Shown: positions 1 to 7,529, counted from the first letter of the stretch. The stretch: DNA of 64,000 nt from Limnohabitans curvus (GCF_003063475.1 NZ_NESP01000001.1:248001-312000), one strand, 5' to 3'. Program-made: numbers and translations. The notes: generated by a model from the sequence alone, not told the origin.

Positions 1-1
1 T

Positions 2-106
2 GCCGAGTTTGCACGCATGAACGACTTGCTGACCTACCTCACCCAAGACTGCTGCCAAGGCCAATCGTGCGCCGTGGTGCCCGAGACATCGAAAACCTGT
101 TGTTAA
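2..106 (+). CDS. ArsR-family regulator, C-terminal end only
   Basis: This is the last 34 codons of a gene that begins before the window, read in frame 2 and ending in TAA at 104-106. The visible tail contains the helical stretch AEFARMNDLLTYLTQDCC and ends in TSKTCC. Its position 18 bp before an arsenic operon and the paired cysteines suggest an ArsR/SmtB-type arsenite-responsive repressor, many of which carry As(III)-binding cysteines near the C-terminus. The DNA-binding domain is not visible, so the family call rests on context plus the tail. Confidence 0.6.
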   Translation, partial: AEFARMNDLLTYLTQDCCQGQSCAVVPETSKTCC

Positions 107-124
107 TTTTTCAAAGGAAACGCC

Positions 125-634
125 ATGAATGTTGATCAATTTTTAGGCCTTTTAGAAGCCCACCCACACCAAGCCCTGCGCATTGTGTTGCCCAACGGCG
201 AAGCGGTGGCCCCGCACTTTCACATCACCGAAGTGGGCCATGTCACCAAAAACTTTCTCGACTGCGGCGGAACAAAGCGCAGCCAAGAGAGTTGCCTGCT
301 GCAAACCTGGGTGCACAGCGATGTGGACCACCGCTTAGAAACCAGCAAGCTCGCCAACATCTTGCGCATCGCAGGTGATGTGCTGCCCTCGCTCGACTTG
401 CCCGTAGAGATTGAGCACGAAGCGGGTGTGGTGTCGCAATACCCCGTCACCGCAGGCAGCAGTGATGGCCACACCTTGACCTTAAACACAGGCCTCAAAC
501 ACACCGCGTGCTTAGCCATGGACGTGTGCTGCGCACCTGCCCCTGCCGCCGAGGGCGCTGCGCCACTGACCACCGCCGAGAAACCGCGCATCAAAGCAGG
601 CTCGTGCTGTACGCCTGGTGGCGGCTGCTGCTGA
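125..634 (+). CDS. DUF6428 family protein, arsenic-operon associated
   Basis: A 169-residue protein with an ATG preceded by AAAGGAAA. It resembles the DUF6428 family (N-terminal MNVDQFLGLLEAHP, then a HITEVGHVTKNFLDCGG block), which is often found inside ars operons but has no known biochemical role. The C-terminus is very cysteine-rich (CC at 123-124, then GSCCTPGGGCC at the end), so a metal- or arsenite-binding role is plausible but inferred. It lies between the ArsR tail and arsC, all on one strand with short gaps, so it is probably co-transcribed with them. Confidence 0.7.
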   Translation: MNVDQFLGLLEAHPHQALRIVLPNGEAVAPHFHITEVGHVTKNFLDCGGTKRSQESCLLQTWVHSDVDHRLETSKLANILRIAGDVLPSLDLPVEIEHEAGVVSQYPVTAGSSDGHTLTLNTGLKHTACLAMDVCCAPAPAAEGAAPLTTAEKPRIKAGSCCTPGGGCC

Positions 635-681
635 TCACTGACCCACATCGAACTTCATATCCACCAACACCCTCTCGCATC

Positions 682-1194
682 ATGACTACTTTGAACGTTC
701 TCTTTTTGTGCACGCACAACTCTGCGCGCAGCATCTTGTCGGAAGCCTTGCTCAACCACATGGCCACAGGCGCCAGTGGCACTCGCTTCAAAGCGTTTTC
801 GGCGGGCAGCAGCCCACGCGAGAACCAACAGCCCAACCCACTGGGCCTGCAAGTGTTGAAGTCCGCTGGCATTGACACCTCATACCTCAGCAGCAAAAGC
901 TGGGATGAATTTGCCAAGCCCGATGCGCCACACATGGACTTGGTCATCACCGTCTGTGACAACGCAGCGGGTGAGGTGTGCCCCTATTGGCCAGGCCAAC
1001 CCGCCACGGCGCACTGGGGCTATGCCGATCCATCTGCGGTAGAAGGCAGTGATGAAGACCGCCTGGTTGCATTTCGCAACACGCTCTACATGATTCAGAA
1101 ACGTTTGCAACTGCTGGTGGACTTGCCCGCCGACAAGCTACAAAAAACCATGTTGCAACACACCGCACGCGAACTCAGCCAGGGCCACGCATGA
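682..1194 (+). CDS. arsC: Arsenate reductase, low-molecular-weight phosphatase type
   Basis: A 170-residue protein that should reduce As(V) to As(III) so that the downstream pump can export it. The N-terminal catalytic loop Cys10-THNSA-Arg16 fits the CX5R signature of LMW protein tyrosine phosphatases and thioredoxin/glutaredoxin-linked ArsC enzymes. A conserved DLVITVCDNA segment follows. The frame is open further upstream to 508, but that part overlaps the DUF6428 gene; the ATG at 682 puts the P-loop at the usual place close to the N-terminus. The stop overlaps the start of acr3 (ATGA), indicating translational coupling. Confidence 0.88.
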   Translation: MTTLNVLFLCTHNSARSILSEALLNHMATGASGTRFKAFSAGSSPRENQQPNPLGLQVLKSAGIDTSYLSSKSWDEFAKPDAPHMDLVITVCDNAAGEVCPYWPGQPATAHWGYADPSAVEGSDEDRLVAFRNTLYMIQKRLQLLVDLPADKLQKTMLQHTARELSQGHA

Positions 1195-2225
1195 ATTTCT
1201 TTGAACGCTATCTCACCGCCTGGGTGGCCTTGTGCATCGTCGTCGGTATTGCACTGGGCCAGTGGCAACCTGAACTGTTTCAAGCCATTGGTAGTCTGGA
1301 ATACGCGCAAGTGAACTTGCCTGTGGGTTTGCTGATTTGGGTGATGATCATCCCGATGCTGGTCAAGGTGGATTTTGGTGCCTTGCACGAAGTGCGTCAG
1401 CACATCAAAGGCATTGGCGTGACGCTGTTTGTGAACTGGTTGGTCAAGCCGTTTTCCATGGCGTTGCTGGGCTGGTTTTTCATTCGCTATTTGTTTGCAC
1501 CGCTGCTACCAGCCGACCAGATTGACAGCTACATCGCAGGCCTGATTTTGTTGGCTGCTGCGCCCTGCACCGCCATGGTGTTTGTGTGGAGCCGCCTCAC
1601 CCACGGCCACCCCTTGTTCACCTTGTCACAAGTGGCCTTGAACGACGCCATCATGGTCGTGGCGTTTGCACCACTGGTCGCGTTCTTGCTTGGGCTATCC
1701 GCCATCATCGTGCCGTGGGACACACTCATCACCTCGGTGGTGTTGTATATCGTCATTCCCGTGATCTTGGCGCAGCTGATTCGCAAAGCCTTGCTCACCA
1801 AAGGCACTGAAAAATTTGACGCCATCATGGCGCAAATTGGCCCATGGTCTATCGCCGCTTTGCTGGCCACACTGGTGCTGTTGTTTGCGTTTCAAGGCGA
1901 AGCGATTTTGAAACAGCCTTTGGTCATTGCCTTGCTGGTTGTGCCCATCCTCATCCAAGTGTTGTTTAACTCGGCCTTGGCTTATTACCTGAACCGCGTA
2001 GTGGGCGAAGCACACAACGTGGCCTGCCCTTCGGCGCTGATTGGCGCGTCTAACTTTTTCGAGCTGGCCGTGGCTGCGGCCATCAGCCTGTTTGGCTTTG
2101 AATCCGGCGCCGCACTGGCCACGGTGGTGGGCGTGCTGATTGAAGTGCCGGTGATGTTGCTGGTGGTGCATGTGGTCAACCGCAGCAAAGGTTGGTACGA
2201 GCGCACACCATCCGAACGGACCTGA
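1191..2225 (+). CDS. acr3: ACR3-family arsenite efflux permease
   Basis: A 344-residue integral membrane protein with about ten hydrophobic segments, of the ACR3 (bile/arsenite/riboflavin transporter) superfamily. It should export arsenite using the proton motive force. The family-typical APCTAMVFVW segment carries Cys126, matching the conserved cysteine needed for transport in characterised Acr3 proteins. It starts inside the arsC stop codon. Its last 241 bp are overlapped tail-to-tail by the 3' end of the minus-strand response-regulator gene. Confidence 0.92.
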   Translation: MNFFERYLTAWVALCIVVGIALGQWQPELFQAIGSLEYAQVNLPVGLLIWVMIIPMLVKVDFGALHEVRQHIKGIGVTLFVNWLVKPFSMALLGWFFIRYLFAPLLPADQIDSYIAGLILLAAAPCTAMVFVWSRLTHGHPLFTLSQVALNDAIMVVAFAPLVAFLLGLSAIIVPWDTLITSVVLYIVIPVILAQLIRKALLTKGTEKFDAIMAQIGPWSIAALLATLVLLFAFQGEAILKQPLVIALLVVPILIQVLFNSALAYYLNRVVGEAHNVACPSALIGASNFFELAVAAAISLFGFESGAALATVVGVLIEVPVMLLVVHVVNRSKGWYERTPSERT

Positions 2226-2902
2226 TGGGTGTGAACATAACGCGGCAACAAATACCCACAGCGCTTGATGTTCCTAACGGGGAGCAAGTCGTGGCTGATC
2301 TTTTTGCGCAGCCGGTGAATGTAGACCTCGGCAGCCGTGGTGTTCAAGGCCATGTTGTCTGGCGCGATGTCTTGAATGATGCGTTCTTTGGAAATGATTT
2401 GTCCCGCGCGCTTAAGCAGTATCTCTAAGACCTGCGCCTCACGAAGTGTCAGATCTAAGACAACACCCGAGATCCACGCTTGCTGAGTGACGTGGTTAAA
2501 GCTCAACGCACCGTAGTGAGACACCGAAGCTGTCATGCCTTGCCAGCGTCGTGTCAAAGCACGTAGCACGGCACAAAGACTCGCCTCGTCCAAGGACATA
2601 GGCAAGCACCGATCAAACCCTGCGTCTAACAAGGCGGGCGCAAAGGCCATGTGGTTGTCAGGCACAAGCACCAAGGCTGCCCTGAAAAATGGCTCGCATT
2701 TGACGTTCATCAGGGTGTGGCCTAAGTCCATCACAGACGGCGATTGATGAACGACCATCAAATCAAATTTTCGCGATTGCCATGAACCCGCGTCATCCGA
2801 CAAGGTTGCGTAGCGCGCCACCCTCGCCCCCAGCCCTTCGAGGGTATGGCGCAGCTTGTGCGCCAGCAAGTCGTCTTGCACAAAGAGGGCTGCATCAAGC
2901 AT
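1985..2902 (-). CDS. OmpR/PhoB-type regulator with degenerate receiver and run-on C-terminus
   Basis: The first 226 residues form a receiver-like region (about 1-115) followed by an OmpR/PhoB winged helix (about 140-222, with LTLREAQVLEILLKRAGQ and AAEVYIHRLRKKI). The strand where the phospho-accepting Asp is expected reads FDLMVVHQSPS, so phosphorylation is doubtful. The natural domain end is near KRCGYLLPRYV. The frame then stays open for 79 more codons antisense to acr3 before TAA at 1985, so the original stop has probably been lost. The start ATG at 2902 overlaps the upstream gene's stop by 8 nt, indicating coupling in the Rrf2-led minus-strand operon. Confidence 0.7.
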   Translation of the reverse strand: MLDAALFVQDDLLAHKLRHTLEGLGARVARYATLSDDAGSWQSRKFDLMVVHQSPSVMDLGHTLMNVKCEPFFRAALVLVPDNHMAFAPALLDAGFDRCLPMSLDEASLCAVLRALTRRWQGMTASVSHYGALSFNHVTQQAWISGVVLDLTLREAQVLEILLKRAGQIISKERIIQDIAPDNMALNTTAAEVYIHRLRKKISHDLLPVRNIKRCGYLLPRYVHTHQVRSDGVRSYQPLLRLTTCTTSNITGTSISTPTTVASAAPDSKPNRLMAAATASSKKLDAPISAEGQATLCASPTTRFR

Positions 2903-3275
2903 GCTGGCAGCCTCCCTGCACACGCTGGCGTGCAATGGCTGACACGCCTTGTTGGTTGAGCATCCATTGCACCGGTTCAGCCGACAACTGCACCGCCAAA
3001 CGCGTGGCTTGTTTCTGTACTGCACACGCAGGTGCTTGGCCCATCAGCGCCATCCACGGCTTATCCAACACATCCACGGGGTAAGCCTGAATGCGTTGCA
3101 AAATTTCTTCGGCTCGCGCGTCAAAGCTGAGCGCATCGGCAAACCCCAGCAACTCGGCCTGCGCGGCGGCGTAGGGCCGACCTTGCAGGTCGGTGCCACG
3201 AATATTGGCGTGAATGGTGTTCACGCGGAGAATGGCGTTGAGCGCCAAGGCTTTGAGTGCTTGGGCGAAAGACAT
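2895..3275 (-). CDS. Hypothetical helical protein in light-cluster operon
   Basis: A 126-residue protein I do not recognise. It starts MSFAQALKALALNAILRVNT, looks soluble and alpha-helical, and has no signal peptide or membrane segment. The ATG at 3275 lies 19 nt after the stop of the small Cys-rich gene; an in-frame start at 3362 would overlap that gene, so the shorter form is preferred. The ribosome-binding site is weak. Its stop overlaps the ATG of the response regulator (ATGCTTGA), so the two are likely translated together and may act together. Confidence 0.6.
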   Translation of the reverse strand: MSFAQALKALALNAILRVNTIHANIRGTDLQGRPYAAAQAELLGFADALSFDARAEEILQRIQAYPVDVLDKPWMALMGQAPACAVQKQATRLAVQLSAEPVQWMLNQQGVSAIARQRVQGGCQHA

Positions 3276-3294
3276 GATTTTTAAAGTGACCGAA

Positions 3295-3474
3295 TCATGG
3301 CCGGTGGTCAGATGAAATGTCTGGCGCTTGTGACGCATTGGCTTTTTCAACAGGCGATGCATCTAACTTTGGAAAACACATCTTTTCACCATCCCAGCGT
3401 TGGCCGCACCAGCACATGCCATCGGCATTGATGATGCAGGTTCCGGTGCCGCAGCACCTTGGGTCTTCACTCAT
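3295..3474 (-). CDS. Small cysteine-rich protein (59 aa)
   Basis: This small gene encodes a 59-residue protein beginning MSEDPRCCGTGTCIINADG and continuing with an MCWCGQRWDG block. Six cysteines lie in the first 33 residues (CC-x4-C, C-x-C, then C33), a spacing that suggests metal or cluster binding; the C-terminal third is polar and probably disordered. The start has a good AAGGA site 6-8 nt upstream and lies 16 nt after the TIGR03643 gene. Its position, ribosome-binding site and concentrated cysteines support it as real. Function unknown. Confidence 0.68.
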   Translation of the reverse strand: MSEDPRCCGTGTCIINADGMCWCGQRWDGEKMCFPKLDASPVEKANASQAPDISSDHRP

Positions 3475-3490
3475 ACAAATCCTTCAGGGT

Positions 3491-3778
3491 TTAGCAGTTG
3501 GCGCGGCGGTGATCGGCAATGGCGTGGTCATCAAACTTCATCTCGGGGCTGCGCAGCGCACGGTGTTTGGTGGTGCGACCCCGCACGCGCATGCGCCACA
3601 AGCGAAACGCGCTAGGGTTGAGTTCGGCACGCATGAGACGGATCACTTCCGGTTCGGTCAGGCCCACGCGCTCAAAGATGGTTTCAAACGAGGTGCGGTC
3701 TTCCCACGCCATTTGAATCACCGCAGACACATCGCCTGAACTCAAGCTGGCAAGACGTTGGCTAGAACTGAGTTGCAT
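3491..3778 (-). CDS. TIGR03643 family protein
   Basis: A 95-residue basic protein with the family pattern: IQMAWEDRTSFETIFERVGL, then LTEPEVIRLMRAELNPSAF and RLWRMRVRGRTTKH. The central segment looks like a helix-turn-helix, and the family is known as a genomic neighbour of photolyase/cryptochrome genes. No biochemical role is established to my knowledge. It lies 24 nt after the Rrf2 regulator gene with an AGGAC site before the ATG, so it is the second gene of the minus-strand operon. Confidence 0.75.
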   Translation of the reverse strand: MQLSSSQRLASLSSGDVSAVIQMAWEDRTSFETIFERVGLTEPEVIRLMRAELNPSAFRLWRMRVRGRTTKHRALRSPEMKFDDHAIADHRRANC

Positions 3779-3802
3779 GGGATGGGTCCTGCGTGAAGCG
3801 CT

Positions 3803-4315
3803 TCAGGCCATCATCATGGACAACTGAAACACCGAGTTAGGCGCCTTGGGCATGAGCGGCGCCACCATGGGTTTGAACTTGAAACGGCCCATGGTTTGCA
3901 CAAACGAGCGGGCTTCTTGGTCGCGCGATTCGTCCACAAAATCGGCCAGCGTGAAGTTGCTGAGCGTTGTCTTGACGACTTGCTCTAGGCCCAGCTCGTA
4001 GCTGGCGGGCGTTGATGTGTCATCACACATGTCCGCGTCTTCAGAGGGCGAGGCGTTAAGCGTGCACTCCAACACCGAGGTGATATCCCAGATGGAAATC
4101 AGTGACATGTCACCCTGAATCATGTAGCCACCGCCTGGACCTTTCATGGCGCTCACGATGTGGTGGGCTTTCAGCGGCTTGAGAATGTTTTCGAGGTAGG
4201 AGATCGACAAATCGAGTCTGGGCGACATTTCGGTGGTGGTGACGTAGCCTGCGTGGCGTTGGCCTGCCAAATACACACAGACCTCGATCGCGTTGATGGT
4301 TTTCTTTGAGATCAT
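3803..4315 (-). CDS. Rrf2-family transcriptional regulator
   Basis: A 170-residue protein with an N-terminal Rrf2 winged helix (MISKKTINAIEVCVYLA, then ISYLENILKPLKAHHIV and the wing GPGGGYMI). Cysteines at about 84 and 96 do not follow the IscR/NsrR cluster spacing, so an Fe-S sensor role is uncertain. The C-terminal 70 residues extend beyond typical members. AGGAG precedes the ATG. It is divergent from the MerR-type gene, sharing a 118-bp promoter region with four repeated boxes, and leads an operon of at least five genes. Confidence 0.8.
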   Translation of the reverse strand: MISKKTINAIEVCVYLAGQRHAGYVTTTEMSPRLDLSISYLENILKPLKAHHIVSAMKGPGGGYMIQGDMSLISIWDITSVLECTLNASPSEDADMCDDTSTPASYELGLEQVVKTTLSNFTLADFVDESRDQEARSFVQTMGRFKFKPMVAPLMPKAPNSVFQLSMMMA

Positions 4316-4329
4316 GGTTCAAACTCCTA

Positions 4330-4423
4330 TTGCGTAGAATTTTGACGCAGTAATCTACTCAATAGTTCATTTAATTTGATAATTTCTATTTTTCGACACA
4401 TAATCTACGCAACTCCTACTCAA
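4330..4423. promoter_or_regulatory. Divergent promoter with repeated CTAC(T/G)CAA boxes
   Basis: The 118-bp gap between the divergent Rrf2 and MerR genes holds two direct copies, TAATCTACTCAA at 4351-4362 and TAATCTACGCAA at 4401-4412, exactly 50 bp apart. An inverted copy TTGCGTAGAATT lies at 4330-4341 and a shorter direct copy CTACTCAA at 4416-4423. The repeats are read directly from the sequence. That they are operators for the MerR or Rrf2 protein is inference. The region is AT-rich, as expected for a promoter. Confidence 0.6.
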
Positions 4424-4433
4424 AAAGCCACTT

Positions 4434-5444
4434 TTGAACACCAGCGCCCTCACTTCGACTGCCCTGTACCGCATTGGTGCAGTGTCTAAAACCACGGGTA
4501 TCCCTGTGTCCACCTTGCGCATTTGGGAAACCCGCTACGGCGCATTCACCCCCGTCAAGACCGAGGGCAAGCAGCGGCTGTTTGCCGAACACGATGTGTC
4601 AAAAGCCTTGCTGCTCAAACAGCTTTCGCAAAACGGGCACGCCATCAGCACCATTGCCAACCTCGACCTTGCGCAACTGCGCCGCATGAACAACCAGCCG
4701 CACCCCACGCCCCAAAGCTTGGCCGTGCCAGGCCAGCCCGTGTCACTGGCGGTGGTGGGGCTGAGCATGGCCAATCGCATTGAGTCCAAAAAATTTGCAG
4801 CAGGCTTGAAGCAAAACCGAATCAAAGTGACCGATGTGTTGGTTGATTTGGCCACCGCGGCCAACGCTGAATTGGCACAGCAACCGCAGGTCTTGTTGGT
4901 CAAGGTGAACACCTTGCAAACGGCAGTGCACACCGACATTCAGGCGCTGATCAACACGCATCAATTTGCACAAACCATCGTGGTGTACAACTTCGCGCCC
5001 GAGAGCGTGGTGCAAGCCATGAAATTCTCGGGCCTCATCGTGCGGCGCGAGCCCATCTCGGACATCGAGCTGGCCGAATTGCTGCAGTCGGTGTTGTTTG
5101 TCGACCCTGCACGTGCGCAAGAGTTTGGCACCAAGGGTGCCGTGATTGCAGCCCGTAAATATTCAGACGCCACTCTCAGCCGGGTAGCAGGCATTTCGAC
5201 CAACGTGCTGTGCGAGTGCCCGCGCCATGTGGCCGAATTAATTGCCCAGCTGGCCAGCTTTGAGGAATACAGCCAAGAATGCCTCAACCGCAATGCAGAA
5301 GACGCGCATTTGCACGCTTACCTTCGCTCCATCTCGGGCTCAGCACGCTCGTTGTTTGAAAACGCTTTAGAAAAAATTGCGGCCCATGAGGGGATTGATC
5401 TGCGCGAAGGCGCAGCCACCAATCAACGCCAAGGGGCCGTCTAA
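4434..5444 (+). CDS. MerR-family regulator (LitR/BluR-like), candidate light-response regulator
   Basis: A 336-residue protein. Residues 10-80 form a MerR winged helix (YRIGAVSKTTGIPVSTLRIW, ETRYGAF, then KQRLFAEHDV). Residues about 105-225 look like a Rossmann-type domain where CarH/LitR proteins have their cobalamin domain, but I see no DxHxxG cobalamin-binding motif. The start is TTG with no clear Shine-Dalgarno; no ATG lies before the HTH. Related MerR proteins control photolyase gene sets in other bacteria, and this one sits beside such a set. The last 4 bp overlap the convergent gene. The exact signal is unknown. Confidence 0.75.
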   Translation: MNTSALTSTALYRIGAVSKTTGIPVSTLRIWETRYGAFTPVKTEGKQRLFAEHDVSKALLLKQLSQNGHAISTIANLDLAQLRRMNNQPHPTPQSLAVPGQPVSLAVVGLSMANRIESKKFAAGLKQNRIKVTDVLVDLATAANAELAQQPQVLLVKVNTLQTAVHTDIQALINTHQFAQTIVVYNFAPESVVQAMKFSGLIVRREPISDIELAELLQSVLFVDPARAQEFGTKGAVIAARKYSDATLSRVAGISTNVLCECPRHVAELIAQLASFEEYSQECLNRNAEDAHLHAYLRSISGSARSLFENALEKIAAHEGIDLREGAATNQRQGAV

Positions 5445-6181
5445 GCCGCCCGCATCGCCTGCAACCACAAGCTGTCGATGTCACTGAGTTTAGTTTTATC
5501 AAACTCAGCCGCGTGCTCCCAATAGCGCCCCGATGCGACCATGTAGCCCAAGTCTTTTTCAGCCTGCAACGCGCGTGCTACGCCTTCGGCATTCAGCAGT
5601 TCACCCTGTCGTTGCAAGCGGTTCTGACACACAGAAGGCGTGCCCAACGCAATCCCAGACACACGCGGAAACAACAAACGCGACTCGGACAGCTCTGACA
5701 AATTCACCACCGCGCATCGGTGCGCCTGCGCCAACGCCATGAAGCGCACCGACTTGGCTTCAAGCGACTGCAGGGTCACATCCACCCGTAAAGGGTCTGG
5801 TGTGCCTTGGCCATAAAAGTGGCTGCTCTCGCCCGTGGCTGTGCCGTACACCATGTCGCATCCTAGGAAAGCGATCAGGTCAGGCTTCAAAGCACCCAAG
5901 GCCCAATACCCTGCCGTGAACGCCATGGTGCCGCCCGCATACACAAAACCACCAAAGTTGTTTTGCTGCGGCACAAATTCGGGGGCGGCAATCAGTTGCT
6001 GCGAGGGCTTCAACGGCGTGGGCGGCAAGCGCTCGGGCGCAAAGTCTTCGGGGTACACCAAGTAGTCCCAGTCAGGCGTGATTTGCCATGCGTTGTTGAT
6101 GACCACGCGCTGGGTAAAGATCGACAAGTCCCAGTCTTTGGCCTGCACGGCGTCGGGTGCACTGCCAATGAGCAGCACCAT
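5441..6181 (-). CDS. Conserved hypothetical, possible DUF115/sialyltransferase-like fold
   Basis: A 246-residue soluble protein beginning MVLLIGSAPDAVQ, followed by VVINNAW, DYLVYPEDF, GGFVYAGGTMAFTAGYWAL and PDLIAFLGCDMVYG. The alternating hydrophobic strands and the GSAP/GCDM motifs suggest a nucleotide-binding glycosyltransferase-like fold (GT29/DUF115 type), but this is a weak resemblance. The ATG at 6181 is preferred over 6199 because GAGGA lies 8-10 nt before it. It is convergent with the MerR gene (4-bp overlap) and divergent from the photolyase operon. Function unknown. Confidence 0.55.
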   Translation of the reverse strand: MVLLIGSAPDAVQAKDWDLSIFTQRVVINNAWQITPDWDYLVYPEDFAPERLPPTPLKPSQQLIAAPEFVPQQNNFGGFVYAGGTMAFTAGYWALGALKPDLIAFLGCDMVYGTATGESSHFYGQGTPDPLRVDVTLQSLEAKSVRFMALAQAHRCAVVNLSELSESRLLFPRVSGIALGTPSVCQNRLQRQGELLNAEGVARALQAEKDLGYMVASGRYWEHAAEFDKTKLSDIDSLWLQAMRAA

Positions 6182-6346
6182 TTTCAAATCCTCTGCCATG
6201 CGGTGTCCGTTTCTTGAGCGCTTTTAAAACAGCCGCGATCCTAGAGCCTTGCGATAGCCATTGCCAACCAAAGGTTGGAATGCATTTCTAAAATCAAAAG
6301 ATGACCTACCGTGAACACTGGCGATAAACCGAACGAAAGTCCAACC

Positions 6347-6709
6347 ATGACCACCGAAGCACGCAACGTTTTGGACACTGCCCTGGTGCCCTGCTCTTAC
6401 GACCCGCTCACGGGCTACTACCGGGACGGCTGTTGCAACACGGACGAAAACGATCAGGGCAGCCATGTGGTGTGCGCCAAAGTCACGCAAGCGTTTTTAG
6501 ATTTCTCGCTGCAACGGGGCAACGACCTAATCACTCCGCGCCCCGAATACCGCTTTGCGGGCCTCACAGCCGGCGACCGCTGGTGCTTGTGTGCCCGTCG
6601 CTGGCAAGAAGCCTTTGAGGCCGGTGTGGCCCCGCCTGTGGTGCTGGAATGCACGCACGCCAAAGCCCTTGAATTTGTCACGCTGGAGCAATTGCAGTCA
6701 TGCGCTTGA
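6347..6709 (+). CDS. DUF2237 family protein
   Basis: A 120-residue cysteine-rich protein with the DUF2237 pattern: ARNVLDTALVPCSYDPLTGY, RDGCCNTDEND, VCAKVTQAFLDFS, RGNDL and GDRWCLCARRWQEA, then APPVVLECTHA. The family is widespread and its function unknown; the strictly placed cysteines suggest metal or redox chemistry. The ATG at 6347 is chosen because the family begins right at the TTEARNVL block; a GTG at 6311 would add 12 residues. It is the first gene of the photolyase operon. Confidence 0.75.
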   Translation: MTTEARNVLDTALVPCSYDPLTGYYRDGCCNTDENDQGSHVVCAKVTQAFLDFSLQRGNDLITPRPEYRFAGLTAGDRWCLCARRWQEAFEAGVAPPVVLECTHAKALEFVTLEQLQSCA

Positions 6710-6743
6710 ACACACACCTTGCTCGCTTTGCTATTCAGACGCA

Positions 6744-7046
6744 ATGAAACTTCAACCCACCGACGTGCAACTGGCGATGACCTCCCTCACGGGCTGGACG
6801 CTAGATACCCACGCACAACACCACACGCCCTGCCTGTCCAAAAGTTGGGCCCTGCCCAGCTTTGAGGCGGCAGTAACCCGGTTCAACCAAATCGCCCAAC
6901 TGGCGCAAGCACAAGACCACCACCCAGAGGTGCTGTCGAGCTACACGCAGCTGCAGGTGCGCATTTGGACCCATGATGCGGCAGGCCTGACGCACAAAGA
7001 CTTCACCCTCGCCCAAGCCATCGACCAACTGAGCACCACCCCATGA
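6744..7046 (+). CDS. phhB: Pterin-4a-carbinolamine dehydratase
   Basis: A 100-residue protein of the PCD/DCoH family, which dehydrates 4a-hydroxytetrahydrobiopterin. The active-site region is visible as AQAQDHHPEVLSSYTQLQV (tandem His and the Glu/Tyr positions), followed by TQLQVRIWTHDAAGLT. No phenylalanine hydroxylase gene is near. Inside a photolyase operon it may serve pterin or folate metabolism, since many photolyases use a folate or related antenna; that link is inference. It lies 34 bp after DUF2237 and overlaps the next gene by ATGA. Confidence 0.85.
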   Translation: MKLQPTDVQLAMTSLTGWTLDTHAQHHTPCLSKSWALPSFEAAVTRFNQIAQLAQAQDHHPEVLSSYTQLQVRIWTHDAAGLTHKDFTLAQAIDQLSTTP

Positions 7047-7390
7047 AGTACCTCAAAAAACTCGATGGCTTTCAACGCTCACCCGCAGGCCTGGAGTGGC
7101 AAATTTGGAAAAAATTGCACATCATTTTGGTCGTGGGCACAGCCCTACCGCTGCTGGCCAGTGCTGGCGCGTATGTGTTGGATGGGCTGGATTCCGCCAC
7201 ACAAAACGCACGCGCGGTGGAACAGTTTTTTTATGTGATGCTTGGCGTCGTCATGCTGCACTGGACACTGGTGCTGACACTGGCCATTGGTTGCGTGATC
7301 GTGATGTTGATGAAAGGCCCTGCCTACGTGGCTGACGCCTACGAGATGGAGGAGCTGCCCCTTGGCTCAGAAAAACACATTCAAAGGTAA
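7043..7390 (+). CDS. Small two-helix membrane protein
   Basis: A 115-residue protein with two hydrophobic segments (about residues 26-46 and 63-90) separated by a short polar loop, basic N-terminus and acidic C-terminus. No signal peptidase site is apparent, so it is probably an inner-membrane protein. I cannot assign a family. It starts within the phhB stop (ATGA) and its last 29 bp overlap the start of the DUF2256 gene, so it belongs to the same tightly packed operon. Its conserved company suggests a role in the same light/UV response. Confidence 0.62.
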   Translation: MKYLKKLDGFQRSPAGLEWQIWKKLHIILVVGTALPLLASAGAYVLDGLDSATQNARAVEQFFYVMLGVVMLHWTLVLTLAIGCVIVMLMKGPAYVADAYEMEELPLGSEKHIQR

Positions 7391-7529
7391 CAAGCAAAGC
7401 CTGCCCAGCAAGCCCTGCAAAACCTGCGGGCGTGACATGACGTGGCGCAAAGCTTGGGCCAAAAACTGGGAGCAGGTGTTGTACTGCTCGGACGCTTGCC
7501 GCAAAAACAAATCGCCCACACCCCCATGA
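7362..7529 (+). CDS. DUF2256 zinc-ribbon-like protein (55 aa)
   Basis: A 55-residue protein with the full DUF2256 signature: LPSKPCKTCGRDMTWRKAWA, then WEQVLYCSDACR. The four cysteines (two CxxC-like pairs) indicate a zinc ribbon. The start is TTG at 7362, supported by GGAGG at 7348-7352 and family length; no in-frame ATG is available. The last 4 bp (ATGA) overlap the photolyase start. DUF2256 genes are repeatedly found beside or fused to photolyase/cryptochrome genes, so a partner role is plausible; no activity is established. Confidence 0.85.
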   Translation: MAQKNTFKGNKQSLPSKPCKTCGRDMTWRKAWAKNWEQVLYCSDACRKNKSPTPP

